Positions 39,465-48,208 of a stretch of 64,000 nt of DNA are shown here, in pieces; the stretch's first letter is position 1, and each line of letters begins with the position of its first letter. The position numbers were made by a program, and so were the translations under genes. The stretch covers positions 6,886-70,885 of the forward strand of contig DATLNC010000180.1 in assembly GCA_035536935.1 (NCBI GenBank). Direction: 5' to 3'. Under the pieces are notes generated by a model. The model worked only from the letters and a program-made list of their open reading frames with translations, was not told the DNA's origin and searched no databases. The DNA comes from DATMER01 sp035536935 (GTDB lineage Bacteria; Acidobacteriota; Thermoanaerobaculia; Multivoradales; UBA5704).

Positions 39465-40835
39465 TTACGGCTTGATTGCCAGCGCCGGCTGCCAACCGGG
39501 GTTGACGCCGTCGTCCGAGTAGGCACCCCGGTAGGTGTTGAGCTTGGGGAAGCCGTTGAAGTCATTGTCCCGGTCGAGCAGGCCCGAGAAGACGCTTATG
39601 TCGACGACCGTACCCAGGGCCTTGCCCGCAATCGGGAACAGGTCGAGCGACCCAGCCCCGAGAGTGCCCGTGGGGTTGTTCAGATACTGACCGGCCGCGG
39701 AGTACGCGCCGGTGATGTTGCCCAACTGCTGCCCGCCGATCAAGGGAGTGGCCGCGAACACGATGTTGCCCCGCACCCGCTGCTGGTACGCGGGGTCGCC
39801 GTTGTAGATCACGATGCCCTCGCCGCTCGCCACCACCGTGTTGTTGAAGACGTCGATCCGCCGCGGCAGGTTGTTGTGCTTCTGGATGCGGATGGTGCGG
39901 CTGAACATCCGGTTCACGAACAGGTTGTCGTGCAGGGCGATGTTGCCCTCGCCCTGGAACAGCGCCTCGGCCGGGTTCTGGTAGAACACGTTGCCGTAAA
40001 TCTGATAGAGGTCCGTCGAGCCCGCGCCCGAGAGCGGCCAGTGGCCCACCAGGACGTTCGGCCTGCCGTTCGTGCCCGTTGCCGAGTCGGTTTCCTTGCT
40101 GAAGACGTTGTGCCGGATGATCGTCGTCCCGCTGGTCGGGATGCCCAGCGCCGTGTCGCGGCCGATCTGGTGCTTGATCTGCAGGTTGTACAGCAGGCTG
40201 CTGTGCACCACGTTGTGCTCGATCAGACTGTTCACGAACTCGCCCGTGCCGTCCGCCTTGCCGAGGTACATGCCCACGCCGGCGCGCTCGATCACGTTGT
40301 ACCGGATCACGAAGTTCCAGGCCTTGGCCTTGGTGTTGAACCCGACGCGCTGCAGGTCGCCGTCGTAGTTCGTGAGGTGGAGGTTTTCCAGGGTGATGTG
40401 ATGAGCGTAGGTCGAAGTGGCCTCCACCTTGGCCCCGTCTCCGAGCAGGTGCTTGCCGTCCAGCTTCAGGTTGCGGAACACCAGGTAGCTGACGTTGACC
40501 AAGCTGATCGTGTTGAACGTGCTGCTGCCGGTGAAGAGGGCGGGCGTGCCGGTCGCCGGGCCTTCGATCACGATGCACTTGCCGGGCTGGCCGTTCTTGT
40601 TCCCGATGCGGAGCTGTTGGGTGTAGGTGCCGGGGGCCAGAAGGAGCCGGTCGCCAGGCTGCAGGGTGGTCAGCAGGTTCTTGTAGGTGGATGGATTGGC
40701 CTGGATCGTCCGCAGAGGAGCGACACCGTTGCAACCGCCGATGGTCTGATCGAGGGTAAGCGCGTGGAGAGAGGGGGTCAGAAGAAGGGCGGTTGCAAGG
40801 GTACAGAAAGAACGGCGAACCAGGGCTGGTCTCAT
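39465..40835 (-). CDS. secreted right-handed beta-helix protein (copy 2), polysaccharide-lyase-like
   Basis: Protein of 456 aa, paralogue of 37971-39329 with long identical stretches (for example TYTQQLRIGNKNGQPGKCIV). Signal peptide MRPALVRRSFCTLATALLLTPSLHA. The ATG at 40835 follows GGAG by about 10 nt; the longer frame to 40976 crosses the upstream gap. Differences cluster in the middle (HLTNYDGDLQRVGFNTKAKA against the copy's RFKNYAPNSGRNAISTKAPA), which may alter substrate contacts. Confidence 0.8.
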   Translation of the reverse strand: MRPALVRRSFCTLATALLLTPSLHALTLDQTIGGCNGVAPLRTIQANPSTYKNLLTTLQPGDRLLLAPGTYTQQLRIGNKNGQPGKCIVIEGPATGTPALFTGSSTFNTISLVNVSYLVFRNLKLDGKHLLGDGAKVEATSTYAHHITLENLHLTNYDGDLQRVGFNTKAKAWNFVIRYNVIERAGVGMYLGKADGTGEFVNSLIEHNVVHSSLLYNLQIKHQIGRDTALGIPTSGTTIIRHNVFSKETDSATGTNGRPNVLVGHWPLSGAGSTDLYQIYGNVFYQNPAEALFQGEGNIALHDNLFVNRMFSRTIRIQKHNNLPRRIDVFNNTVVASGEGIVIYNGDPAYQQRVRGNIVFAATPLIGGQQLGNITGAYSAAGQYLNNPTGTLGAGSLDLFPIAGKALGTVVDISVFSGLLDRDNDFNGFPKLNTYRGAYSDDGVNPGWQPALAIKP

Positions 40836-40889
40836 GCAGTCACGTCTCCAAGTTGTAAACAAGTCACATCGAGATCTAGCTATGGGTCG

Positions 40890-40919
40890 CATTATTTCTA
40901 TTGCTTGGGAGGATTGCAA
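40890..40919 (-). promoter_or_regulatory. candidate promoter of beta-helix gene, copy 2
   Basis: Minus strand TTGCAA, 17-18 nt, ATAATG-like box. It shares the TTGCAATCCTCCCAAGC block with the copy at 39388-39416. Confidence 0.4.
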
Positions 40920-40947
40920 CCCCCAAATGGGTAGAAAAGAAAAAAAT

Positions 40948-40971
40948 AGGGTGCTCCATTTGGAGCACCCT
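40948..40971 (-). terminator. intrinsic terminator of PRC-barrel gene
   Basis: Perfect 10-bp stem AGGGTGCTCC / GGAGCACCCT with a 4-nt loop. On the minus strand it is followed by ATTTTTTTCTTTTC, a classical T-tract, 38 nt past the stop at 41009. Confidence 0.88.
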
Positions 40972-41008
40972 TGCAAAAAAGTTGAGGCCGCCCTGCGGCT
41001 GCGCGTTT

Positions 41009-41767
41009 TTAGCGCTCGCGGATCGGCGCTTCGCGCCGGTTACGGTAGAAGCTGTCCTCGTCGTAGAGGTCGTGGGCGTAGAGGTCCTGCCCCTCGGAGG
41101 GGGTGAAGGAGGGATCGAACCAGCGCCGCAGCCCCTGCTCGTAGTCGGGGCTGACCTCGCCGGGAATGTAGGTGGGCAGGTTGACCGCGTCTTCCGCCCG
41201 CTGGCTGGCGAGGATCACCTTGTCATGCTCCGGGTCGAGCTGAGCCTGCCCGACCGGGAAGACCACGTGGCGCTCGTCCGGATGGTAGCGGTGGTCGAGA
41301 TGGTGGTGGGCCGTCATGCGGTTTTCGGTGTCCGACAGCGTTGCCCGCACGACGTACTCGGTCGTGGTCGAGGCCCCCAGGTTCGGATCGATCTCCGCGG
41401 CCGGAACGACAGCCTGGCCGATCACGCCGTCGGGGCCGGCCATGGGATCGAGCTCGGGGGCGGTTTCTGCCTCCAGATGTGCATCCAGATGTGCATCCAG
41501 ATGGCGCTCGTCCTGAGCCTCGATTCCCATCGGGGTCCGCTCGAGGTAGAGGCTGGGGTCGAGCTCGATGTCCAGGTAGCGGACCTTGCCTGCGACCGTG
41601 TCTACGAGCAGGTCGTTCACGGTGCCGATCCGGAGCCCGTCCCCGCCCGCGACCTCCCAGCCGCGGACGTCCGGATCCCCGTCGGCGACCTTGTAGCCAC
41701 GCAGGTTCCTGAGCGCCGCGACACGGGAGTGCCCGGCGGTCCCTTCGGTATCGCTGTCGTGCTTCAT
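41009..41767 (-). CDS. PRC-barrel domain stress protein
   Basis: Protein of 252 aa. The PRC-barrel is at about 28-75 (VADGDPDVRGWEVAGGDGLR, then IGTVNDLLVD and VRYLDIELD). A HLDAHLDAHLEA stretch comes from 12-nt tandem repeats. The C-terminal part (HVVFPVGQAQLD, then VNLPTYIPGEV) matches DUF2382/PRC-type photosystem-stress relatives. Soluble, acidic, His-rich. GGAGG precedes the ATG. A sigma54-type site lies 32 nt upstream and a strong terminator follows, so it is a single-gene unit. Confidence 0.8.
   Translation of the reverse strand: MKHDSDTEGTAGHSRVAALRNLRGYKVADGDPDVRGWEVAGGDGLRIGTVNDLLVDTVAGKVRYLDIELDPSLYLERTPMGIEAQDERHLDAHLDAHLEAETAPELDPMAGPDGVIGQAVVPAAEIDPNLGASTTTEYVVRATLSDTENRMTAHHHLDHRYHPDERHVVFPVGQAQLDPEHDKVILASQRAEDAVNLPTYIPGEVSPDYEQGLRRWFDPSFTPSEGQDLYAHDLYDEDSFYRNRREAPIRER
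41473..41504. repeat. 12-nt tandem repeat CCAGATGTGCAT
   Basis: Two full units and a partial third inside the PRC-barrel gene. They encode repeated HLDA. Confidence 0.7.
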
Positions 41768-41798
41768 GGGTCCCCTCCTTCTTCCAACTCCCTGTGTT

Positions 41799-41814
41799 TG
41801 CAAGGGGCGGGCCG
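41799..41814 (-). promoter_or_regulatory. sigma54-type promoter for PRC-barrel gene
   Basis: Minus strand CGGCCCGCCCCTTGCA keeps GG-N10-GC and 10 of 12 specified consensus positions. The predicted start point lies about 20 nt before the ATG at 41767. Confidence 0.5.
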
Positions 41815-41838
41815 GAAGGAGGGGTCGAGAGGGAGCTG

Positions 41839-42207
41839 TCAGAGGGAGTAGGGGACTACCACGAAGCGGTGGCGATCGGGAGGGAAGTCCCGGGTGTTGC
41901 GGGTGGCCAGGGTGAGCCCGTGATACTGGGCCAGGGCGGCCTGGAAAGCGTCCGGCATCTTCCAGCGCTGCTCGCGCCGCAGGCGAGCGGCGAGGTCGGC
42001 CACCGGCAGGTCGATCCCCAGGGTGGGGAAGCGGTCCAGAAGGCTGCCGGCTGCGCCGGCGTCCTCGGGGTCGAACCCGGTCAGAACCTCGGCGCGGGTG
42101 ATCACGGAGAGCGCCGCTTCGCCGGCAACCGAGGCCAGGTAGCGCGTGGCCTCGGATCGGCCGTTGAAGTGGTCGATGAGGATCACCGAGTCGAGCAGCA
42201 GCTTCAG
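41839..42207 (-). CDS. vapC: PIN-domain toxin, VapC-type (second module), CTG start
   Basis: Protein of 122 aa with PIN acidic residues in LLLDSVILIDHF, ITRAEVLTGF and KMPDAFQAAL. The reading frame before the first strand offers no ATG, GTG or TTG close by. The codon at 42207 is CTG, 5 nt after GGAGGAGGA, and overlaps the antitoxin stop (CTGA). This mirrors the TTGA overlap in the first module. A start inside the first strand would remove the catalytic Asp. Confidence 0.78.
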   Translation of the reverse strand: MKLLLDSVILIDHFNGRSEATRYLASVAGEAALSVITRAEVLTGFDPEDAGAAGSLLDRFPTLGIDLPVADLAARLRREQRWKMPDAFQAALAQYHGLTLATRNTRDFPPDRHRFVVVPYSL

Positions 42208-42455
42208 CGGTCCTCCTCCTCCCACTCGCCGCGGAGCCGGAGCTGAGCTTCCAGCCCATCGCCGCCCTTCCACAGACCGGAGGTCCGCTGCAACAGCTCC
42301 TCCAGGGACGGCTCCCCCGCCTCCCGCTCGCACTGCTCCCGGTAACGTCGTACCGCGGTTCGCACCAGCTGTGCCATGGTCGCTCCCTCCTCTTTCGCTC
42401 TTCGGTCGAGCCATCGTTTGTCCTCGTCTTCCAGACTGATTAGGGTTCGGATCAT
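42204..42455 (-). CDS. vapB: VapB-type RHH antitoxin (second module)
   Basis: Protein of 83 aa. A ribbon-helix-helix N-terminus (IRTLISLEDEDKRWLDRRA, KEEGATMAQLVRTAVRRY) is followed by a toxin-binding tail (PSLEELLQRTSGLWKGGDG). GGAGAG precedes the ATG by 8 nt. Toxin gene follows with a 4-nt overlap. Confidence 0.82.
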   Translation of the reverse strand: MIRTLISLEDEDKRWLDRRAKEEGATMAQLVRTAVRRYREQCEREAGEPSLEELLQRTSGLWKGGDGLEAQLRLRGEWEEEDR

Positions 42456-42466
42456 CGAGGCTCTCC

Positions 42467-42491
42467 GATATCAATCGAGTGAAATGATATC
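42467..42491. promoter_or_regulatory. candidate operator of second vapBC
   Basis: GATATCA (42467-42473) and TGATATC (42485-42491) are perfect inverted arms 11 nt apart in the antitoxin leader, in an AT-richer patch. Likely the autoregulatory site of the TA complex. Confidence 0.5.
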
Positions 42492-42540
42492 ACGGAGGTC
42501 CCCGCGTTTCAACTACCCTGTGTAGAGACGGAAAACGGGA

Positions 42541-45500
42541 TCAAAATGTCATTTGCGCCCCGTTGCGCCGGATCTGGAGCACCTGCACATCGGGATCGAC
42601 GACCAGCCGCTCCGGGTCGAAGGGGCAGAGGATCGTGACGGTCTTCGACTCCCCAGCCCCGAGGGTGACGGTGGTGCGGGCATCCAGATAGCCCTTGCCG
42701 AAGCGCTCGCCCCGGACCGCCGCCACCGCGACCGGCATGCGGCCGGTGCCGGCGTTCTCGAGCTGAACCGTGACCTTCCACTGCTTCCCACTCTTCACCT
42801 TGCGGGCGCCGGTCAGCTCGTACTCGGGCAGGACCACCTCGTGGAACCACTGCTTTGCGAAGGCGTCGAAGGCCGCGGGATCGGGCGCGAAGGGGCGCAT
42901 CGTGGCCAGGAAGTCCTGGAGCACCGGGTGGTCCGGGTTGCCGGCCCAGTCGTGCATGAACTGCCGGATGCCGGCGAGCGCCCGGTCCCTGCCCATGTGC
43001 TGCAGGAGCATCCAGAAGACCCAGCCCCCCTTGTCGTAGGTGACGGTCTGGTCCCCTTCACGGGTACCGTCGTTCCAGACCAGGGGACGCTCCGCGTCGG
43101 CGCGGCGGTCCTCGCCATAGTTCTCCTCGAGCCGCTTCGCAGCTTCCATGCGGGCGCGGGGTCCCTTGACCTGCTCCAGGAGCATCAGGGTCGAGAAGTG
43201 GGAGGTCCCTTCGGAGAGGATGTTCCCTCCGGGGCCTTTGCCGGGCGTGAGGATGTTGCCCCACCACTGATGCGCGGTCTCATGGGCGGTGACCAAGAAG
43301 ACCGCGTCGGTCTTGACGTCGCTCTCGGTGAGAAAGCCGATCCCCTCCGAGAAGGTGATGTTGGTCGGGAAGCCCTGGGCGTAGCGCGCCAGGTTGGGGA
43401 ACTCCGACAGCTTCAGCTCGCGCCAGGGGAAGGGATGGAACCACTCCGAGTACCAGCGCCGCGAGGCGTCGAGGGCGGCGCTCATCTCGGCGATGTTGTA
43501 CTCGTGCTCCGGGTGGTAGTAGATGACCGTGCCCTTGCCCCGCTTCTCCTTCCAGCGGCCGCCCACCACGTTGAAGAAGCGCACCGGGTGATCGCTCTCC
43601 CAGACCGAGGTGCGCAGGCCGCCTTTCACCGTGTCGCTCACCCGTGTCCCGACCGAGTTCCAGGTGTAGCCGGCCGGGCCGGTGATGCTCACGCGCGTCC
43701 GGAAGGCGCGGTTGAGGCCGAAGAGCGAGTCGGTCTGCCCCTTGTAGAAGTCCTCGGGATAGACGCGGGGCTCGTAGTCGTTCTCCCCTTCCTTGATCCC
43801 CTGGTCCTCGTCGTAGCCGACCATGGGCACGAAGGTGGGCCGGAAGCTGGTCAGCACCACGCCCGAGGGGAGGATGAACTCGGGCAGGCCGCCGCCGTTC
43901 TTCGTGATGCCCTCGGGGAACTGCCCGTCCATCTCGAAGCCGACGCGCACCCGGCCGCCCTGCGCCAGGGGAGTCTTGAAGACGAAGAGGCCCGAGCGGT
44001 CCTCCGGCTCGTAGGGCTTGCCCTGCAGCGTCCACTTGACGTTCTTCCAATGCATCCCGCCGGTCAGGGCGAAGCGGGAGAGGGGGGCGTCCCGGTCGTT
44101 GAACAGCTCATAGGTGCCGCGGCTGTGGAAGCCGCTGCGCTCGGGCTCGAGCTTCAGATCCAGGTCCATGGCGGCGATGGAAGGCTGCGGGGCGTCCTTC
44201 CAGGTGGCCAGGTTCTGCTTCCAGTAATCCCGCGCCTTCTTCTCCCGGGTGCCGCCCTGGAAGCCGTCGAGCACGGCCAGCCCGAGGACGATCCCCAGCA
44301 CCAGGGGAGCGATGGCGAAGGGCGCCAGCCGCAGGAGGCTCCGCGCCGCCTGGGGGCCCTGGAGGCGGTGGAGCGTGTTGATCGGGTCGGACTGCCGGCG
44401 GTCGAAGGCGCGCACCGCCACGGCGACGAAGAAGGCGGCCAGGCCCAGGGCAAAGGTCCGGTTGAGCACCAGGGCCTTGCGGTCCAGCTCCAGGACGCCC
44501 ATGTCGGTCCAGTTCACCGTTCCCCAGGCCATCCAGTTGCCCAGCCAGTTCATGCCGCCGGTGAACTGGCGGTACAGGGTGAAGACCAGGACCCCAAGGC
44601 CCACGCCGTAGGTCGCGAAGCGCTGCCCGGTGACAGCCTGGACGCAGGTGATGAACGAGGTCCAGAGCAGCAGGGTCGGCACGAGCAGCAGCCCCCAGAT
44701 CAGGAGGAACGGCCCGGGGCTCGGGGCAACCTTGCCGTCGATCAGCAGGACGATCACGCAGCCGAGGTACGCCGCGGCGGTCACGATCACGCCCACGAGG
44801 CTGTTCGCCAGCGCCTTGCCGAACAGGATCGACGCGGTCGGGATCGGCGCCGAGTAGGCGAGCGCGGCGAGGCCGGTGGAGCGCTCCCGCTCCAGCGACT
44901 CGGTCGTGTAGAACATCAGGAGCAGGCAGAGCATCATGGTGAGGGGGTTGAGGCTGGCCACGGCGAGCTGGCCCGGGGTGAGCAGGAGCTTCGTCTGGAA
45001 CGCGCCGAGGGCGAGCGTCGCGTTGCCGATCGTCTGCAGCAGGATGAGCACATCGAAGACGTAGACGGCCGGCGTGGAGAGGAGGTTGCGCGCCTCGGTG
45101 CGGGCCACCCGCAGGAGCCCGCCCAGGAAACCGGTGGGCCGGATGCGCATCGCCAGGGCGGCGAGCGGGCGCGGAAGGGCGACGAAGTCGGCAGGCTGGG
45201 CGAGGGTCTGGCGCCGCCGCCGTAGACGCCGGGGCTCCCTCGCACGGCCGCGCACGGTCGCGTCCAGGTGCCTCCGGGCCAGGACCACCCCGAGCAGGCC
45301 GAGCCCGAGAAAGGCCAGGCGCGAGAGCACGAACGGCAGGTCGAGCCCGATGCGGGTCTCGTTGTAGAAACGGGCGCCGCGGTCGAGCTTGAGCCAGGTC
45401 TCGTTGAGCCAGCGGAAGCCGCCGGGATCGATCAGCATGAGCACCCGGTTGATCCGCGGATCGAGCCAGGTGGGGCTCCAGTCCCAGAGGAAGAAGCCGC

Positions 45501-46092
45501 AGAAGAGGAGCACCGCCACCGGGAAGAGGAACACGCTCATCGGGCGCCGCAAGCGCTCTCCCAGGTAGAAGGAGATCCCGGCGAAGAAGATCAGGGCCGG
45601 CAGCGCGAAGACCACGGCGGGCCGCAGGTAGTTCATGAGCTCGAACGGCCCGCGGATCTCCGCCGCCTCCGGGTTCGGCATCACATGGTTGAAGAAGGCC
45701 GTGAAGAGGATGTGCAGGCCGAGCACCGCGAGAAATGCCGTGAGGATGCCGAGGAACTTCCCCCAGACGTATTCGCCCGGCCGCAGCGGCGTGGCGTGCA
45801 GCATCTCGCCCATCCGGAAGTCGTCGTCCCGGATCACCGCCATGCCCGCGGCGATCGAGAGGAAGAAGGAGTAGAGCAGGGTGACCAGCGCCACCAGGAC
45901 GAAGGCGAAGCTGAACTCCGAGGTCAGCCAGGCTTTCGTCCCTCCGACCGTCGAGTCGCCCGAGGCGATCTGGACGTCGCCGGTCGACATCCCCCAGCTC
46001 ATCAGGAGGACGAGGAAGACCAGGAACCAGAAGAGAGGGCGGCGCAGGGTGTGCGCGAGCTCCTGGGCGAAGACGGTACGGGCGCGGACCAT
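42541..46092 (-). CDS. ABC-2 type permease fused to an M1-like aminopeptidase
   Basis: Protein of 1183 aa. The first about 620 residues contain two sets of ABC-2 permease helices. The C-terminal half is a gluzincin peptidase with the zinc motif HETAHQWWG (about residue 939) and the third ligand in LSEGTSHF. No GAMEN motif is seen. Such fusions occur in Bacteroidetes and Acidobacteria beside a matching ATPase; the exported substrate is unknown. Its ATG shares one base with the stop of the ATPase gene (TGATG). The large open frame beyond 46092 is a shadow of the ATPase. Confidence 0.88.
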   Translation of the reverse strand: MVRARTVFAQELAHTLRRPLFWFLVFLVLLMSWGMSTGDVQIASGDSTVGGTKAWLTSEFSFAFVLVALVTLLYSFFLSIAAGMAVIRDDDFRMGEMLHATPLRPGEYVWGKFLGILTAFLAVLGLHILFTAFFNHVMPNPEAAEIRGPFELMNYLRPAVVFALPALIFFAGISFYLGERLRRPMSVFLFPVAVLLFCGFFLWDWSPTWLDPRINRVLMLIDPGGFRWLNETWLKLDRGARFYNETRIGLDLPFVLSRLAFLGLGLLGVVLARRHLDATVRGRAREPRRLRRRRQTLAQPADFVALPRPLAALAMRIRPTGFLGGLLRVARTEARNLLSTPAVYVFDVLILLQTIGNATLALGAFQTKLLLTPGQLAVASLNPLTMMLCLLLMFYTTESLERERSTGLAALAYSAPIPTASILFGKALANSLVGVIVTAAAYLGCVIVLLIDGKVAPSPGPFLLIWGLLLVPTLLLWTSFITCVQAVTGQRFATYGVGLGVLVFTLYRQFTGGMNWLGNWMAWGTVNWTDMGVLELDRKALVLNRTFALGLAAFFVAVAVRAFDRRQSDPINTLHRLQGPQAARSLLRLAPFAIAPLVLGIVLGLAVLDGFQGGTREKKARDYWKQNLATWKDAPQPSIAAMDLDLKLEPERSGFHSRGTYELFNDRDAPLSRFALTGGMHWKNVKWTLQGKPYEPEDRSGLFVFKTPLAQGGRVRVGFEMDGQFPEGITKNGGGLPEFILPSGVVLTSFRPTFVPMVGYDEDQGIKEGENDYEPRVYPEDFYKGQTDSLFGLNRAFRTRVSITGPAGYTWNSVGTRVSDTVKGGLRTSVWESDHPVRFFNVVGGRWKEKRGKGTVIYYHPEHEYNIAEMSAALDASRRWYSEWFHPFPWRELKLSEFPNLARYAQGFPTNITFSEGIGFLTESDVKTDAVFLVTAHETAHQWWGNILTPGKGPGGNILSEGTSHFSTLMLLEQVKGPRARMEAAKRLEENYGEDRRADAERPLVWNDGTREGDQTVTYDKGGWVFWMLLQHMGRDRALAGIRQFMHDWAGNPDHPVLQDFLATMRPFAPDPAAFDAFAKQWFHEVVLPEYELTGARKVKSGKQWKVTVQLENAGTGRMPVAVAAVRGERFGKGYLDARTTVTLGAGESKTVTILCPFDPERLVVDPDVQVLQIRRNGAQMTF

Positions 46093-47012
46093 CAGCGATC
46101 GACCGGGACGGCGTGGAGCTGCCCCTCTTCCCGGAGGGCGAGCGCCTGGTCCTGCATCAGCAGGAGATAGGCGTCTTCCAGGGTGGCGGGGATCGGCTCG
46201 AACCCGGCCGGCGCCTGGCCCCCGGGCTCGTAAATCCGCACGCGGTTCTTGCCCTCGACGAGGATGGCCTGGGTGACGCGCAGGCGCCGCTTGATCTCCT
46301 CCAGCTCCTCGGCGGCGACGCGCCCCTCGAAGATCCTGCCGGTGATGGCCGCGCGGGCTTCGCTGGGCGTGGTCTGGGCCACCAGGCGGCCTTTGCGGAT
46401 GACCGCGAACCGGGGGCAGAGCACGGCCACGTCCTCGACGATGTGGGTCGAGAGGAGGACGATGCGGTCGGCGGCCAGCTCGGCCAGGAGGCGGTAGAAG
46501 CGGAGGCGCTCCTCGGGGTCGAGGCCGGCGGTCGGCTCGTCCACGATGATCAGGCGGGGATCGCCCGCGATGGCTTGAGCGATGCCGAGGCGCTGGCGCA
46601 TGCCGCCCGAGTAGGCGCGCACCTTCCTCTTCGCGGCGTAGGTCAGGTTCACCCGGTCGAGCAGCTCGGCCGTGAGCTTCTTGAGCCCGCCCGGGGCCTC
46701 GACCCCCTTGAGCTCCAGGAGGTAGGTGAGCATCTGCTCGCCGGTCAGATGGGGGTAGAAGCCGAAATCCTGGGGGAGATAGCCGAGCCGCTCCCAGAGC
46801 CATTCGGGCTTCGCCAGCACGTCGGTGTCGTCCAGCGAGACTTTGCCCGAGGTGGGCTCCAGCAGGCCGGCGAGGATCCGCATCAGCGTCGTCTTGCCCG
46901 CGCCGTTCGGGCCGAGCAGGCCGAACATCCCCGCCGGCACGTCGAGGCTGATGCCCTGGAGGGCCGTCACCGGGCCCGGATAGACCTTCACGAGATCACG
47001 GATCTTCAGCAT
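46092..47012 (-). CDS. ABC transporter ATP-binding protein
   Basis: Protein of 306 aa. Walker A LLGPNGAGKTT, Q-loop LPQDFGFYPHLT, signature YSGGMRQRLG, Walker B LIIVDEPTAGLD and the H-loop STHIVED are all intact. Partner of the permease-peptidase fusion. The ATG at 47012 has AAAGGA about 9 nt before it; the longer frame to 47138 lacks support. A palindromic operator lies 31 nt upstream. Confidence 0.92.
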   Translation of the reverse strand: MLKIRDLVKVYPGPVTALQGISLDVPAGMFGLLGPNGAGKTTLMRILAGLLEPTSGKVSLDDTDVLAKPEWLWERLGYLPQDFGFYPHLTGEQMLTYLLELKGVEAPGGLKKLTAELLDRVNLTYAAKRKVRAYSGGMRQRLGIAQAIAGDPRLIIVDEPTAGLDPEERLRFYRLLAELAADRIVLLSTHIVEDVAVLCPRFAVIRKGRLVAQTTPSEARAAITGRIFEGRVAAEELEEIKRRLRVTQAILVEGKNRVRIYEPGGQAPAGFEPIPATLEDAYLLLMQDQALALREEGQLHAVPVDR

Positions 47013-47042
47013 GAACAGGGTCCTTTCTCCGCTGGTAGCCAG

Positions 47043-47062
47043 ATTGCTCGTCACCGAGCAAT
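47043..47062. promoter_or_regulatory. palindromic operator of ABC-peptidase operon
   Basis: ATTGCTCG (47043-47050) and CGAGCAAT (47055-47062) are perfect arms around TCAC, 31 nt before the ATPase start. The regulator is not in the window. Confidence 0.5.
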
Positions 47063-47180
47063 ACGGGGAAAAGGGGGTCGAGGTTACGCCCCGGCTCGTC
47101 CAGGATGCATCGGGGCACTTTTCCCTCTGGGGGAACAACCGTGGGATGAGCCCGGTTTCCTTCTCGGAAGGAGACTATCC

Positions 47181-48080
47181 ATGAACCGCAGCTTCACCGT
47201 GCTTGCTCTTATATTCGCCCTGGCGCTCCCGGTCCTTGCGGAAGATACCGTCTGGCGCCAGGAGGTCGAGGCCTTCCGCAAGGAGCGCGTCGAGGACCTC
47301 AAAAAGGAGGACGGCTGGTTCACGCTGGTCGGCCTGGCCTGGCTCGACGAGGGGGAGAACCGCTTCGGCAGCGATCCGGAAGCCAAGGTGGCGCTGCCCG
47401 AGGGCAAGGCCCCGAAGCTGGCGGGCGTGCTCGTGCGCAAGGGGGACGCGGTCTCCCTGCGCTTGGAGCCGGGGGTGAAGATGACCAGCGGCGGCAAGCC
47501 GGTGAAGGCCGGCAAGCTGATCCCCCTGGTGTCCGATATCAAGGGCGAGCCCACCGTGCTGCAGATGGGTACGGTGAGCTTTCACGTCATTCAGAGAGGC
47601 GACATGGTGGGCGTGCGGGTCAAGGACACGAAGAGCGCGGCGCTCGCCGCCTTCCACGACCTGGACACCTATCCGATCCAGCCGGCATGGCGGGTCGAGG
47701 CCCGCTTCGAGCCCTACGATCCGCCCAGGACGATCGGCATCCCGAACATCCTCGGCCAGGTGACCGACTCACCCGCGCCCGGCGCGGTGGTCTTCGACTG
47801 GCAGGGGAAGACCTACCGTCTGGATGCTCTCGGCGATCCGAAAGAGGGGCTCTCGCTGATCTTCGCCGACCAGACCAACGGCAAGGAGACCTACGGCGCC
47901 GGCCGCTTCCTGGAGACCGGCCCGGTGAAGGACGGCAAGGTCTTCGTCGATTTCAACCTGGCCTACAACCCGCCCTGCGCCTTCACGGCCTTCGCCACCT
48001 GCCCGCTGCCGCCGGCTCAGAACCGGCTCGCCCTCAGGGTCGAGGCGGGGGAGAAGAAGTACGCCGGCTCCGCGCACTGA
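47181..48080 (+). CDS. exported DUF1684 protein
   Basis: Protein of 299 aa with a signal peptide (MNRSFTVLALIFALALPVLA). DUF1684 signatures: FRKERVEDLKKEDGWFTLVG (residues about 32-51), GLAWLDEGENRFGS, PYDPPRTIGIPNILG, LIFADQTNGKETYGAGRF and VFVDFNLAYNPPCAFTAF. GGAAGGAGA lies 6 nt before the ATG. Function of the family is not established. Followed at once by covarying 21-nt repeats. Confidence 0.88.
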   Translation: MNRSFTVLALIFALALPVLAEDTVWRQEVEAFRKERVEDLKKEDGWFTLVGLAWLDEGENRFGSDPEAKVALPEGKAPKLAGVLVRKGDAVSLRLEPGVKMTSGGKPVKAGKLIPLVSDIKGEPTVLQMGTVSFHVIQRGDMVGVRVKDTKSAALAAFHDLDTYPIQPAWRVEARFEPYDPPRTIGIPNILGQVTDSPAPGAVVFDWQGKTYRLDALGDPKEGLSLIFADQTNGKETYGAGRFLETGPVKDGKVFVDFNLAYNPPCAFTAFATCPLPPAQNRLALRVEAGEKKYAGSAH

Positions 48081-48103
48081 CCGACATCGTCATCGCAACG
48101 TCT

Positions 48104-48208
48104 CCCCGAGCGTCTCGGGTAAATCCCCGAGTCGCTCGGGTAAATCCCTGAGTCGCTCAGGTACCTCCCTTAATCGCTCAGGTGCTTCCTGGAGTCTTTC
48201 GGGTACCA
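48104..48208. repeat. five 21-nt tandem units with covarying palindromes
   Basis: Units at 48104, 48125, 48146, 48167 and 48188, each 21 nt. The core is CCCGAG-N3-CTCGGG in units 1 and 2 and CCTGAG-N3-CTCAGG in unit 3, a compensating change. Units 4 and 5 are imperfect. The tract lies between the DUF1684 stop and the CheB-like gene and encodes the last residues of the latter. Confidence 0.85.
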
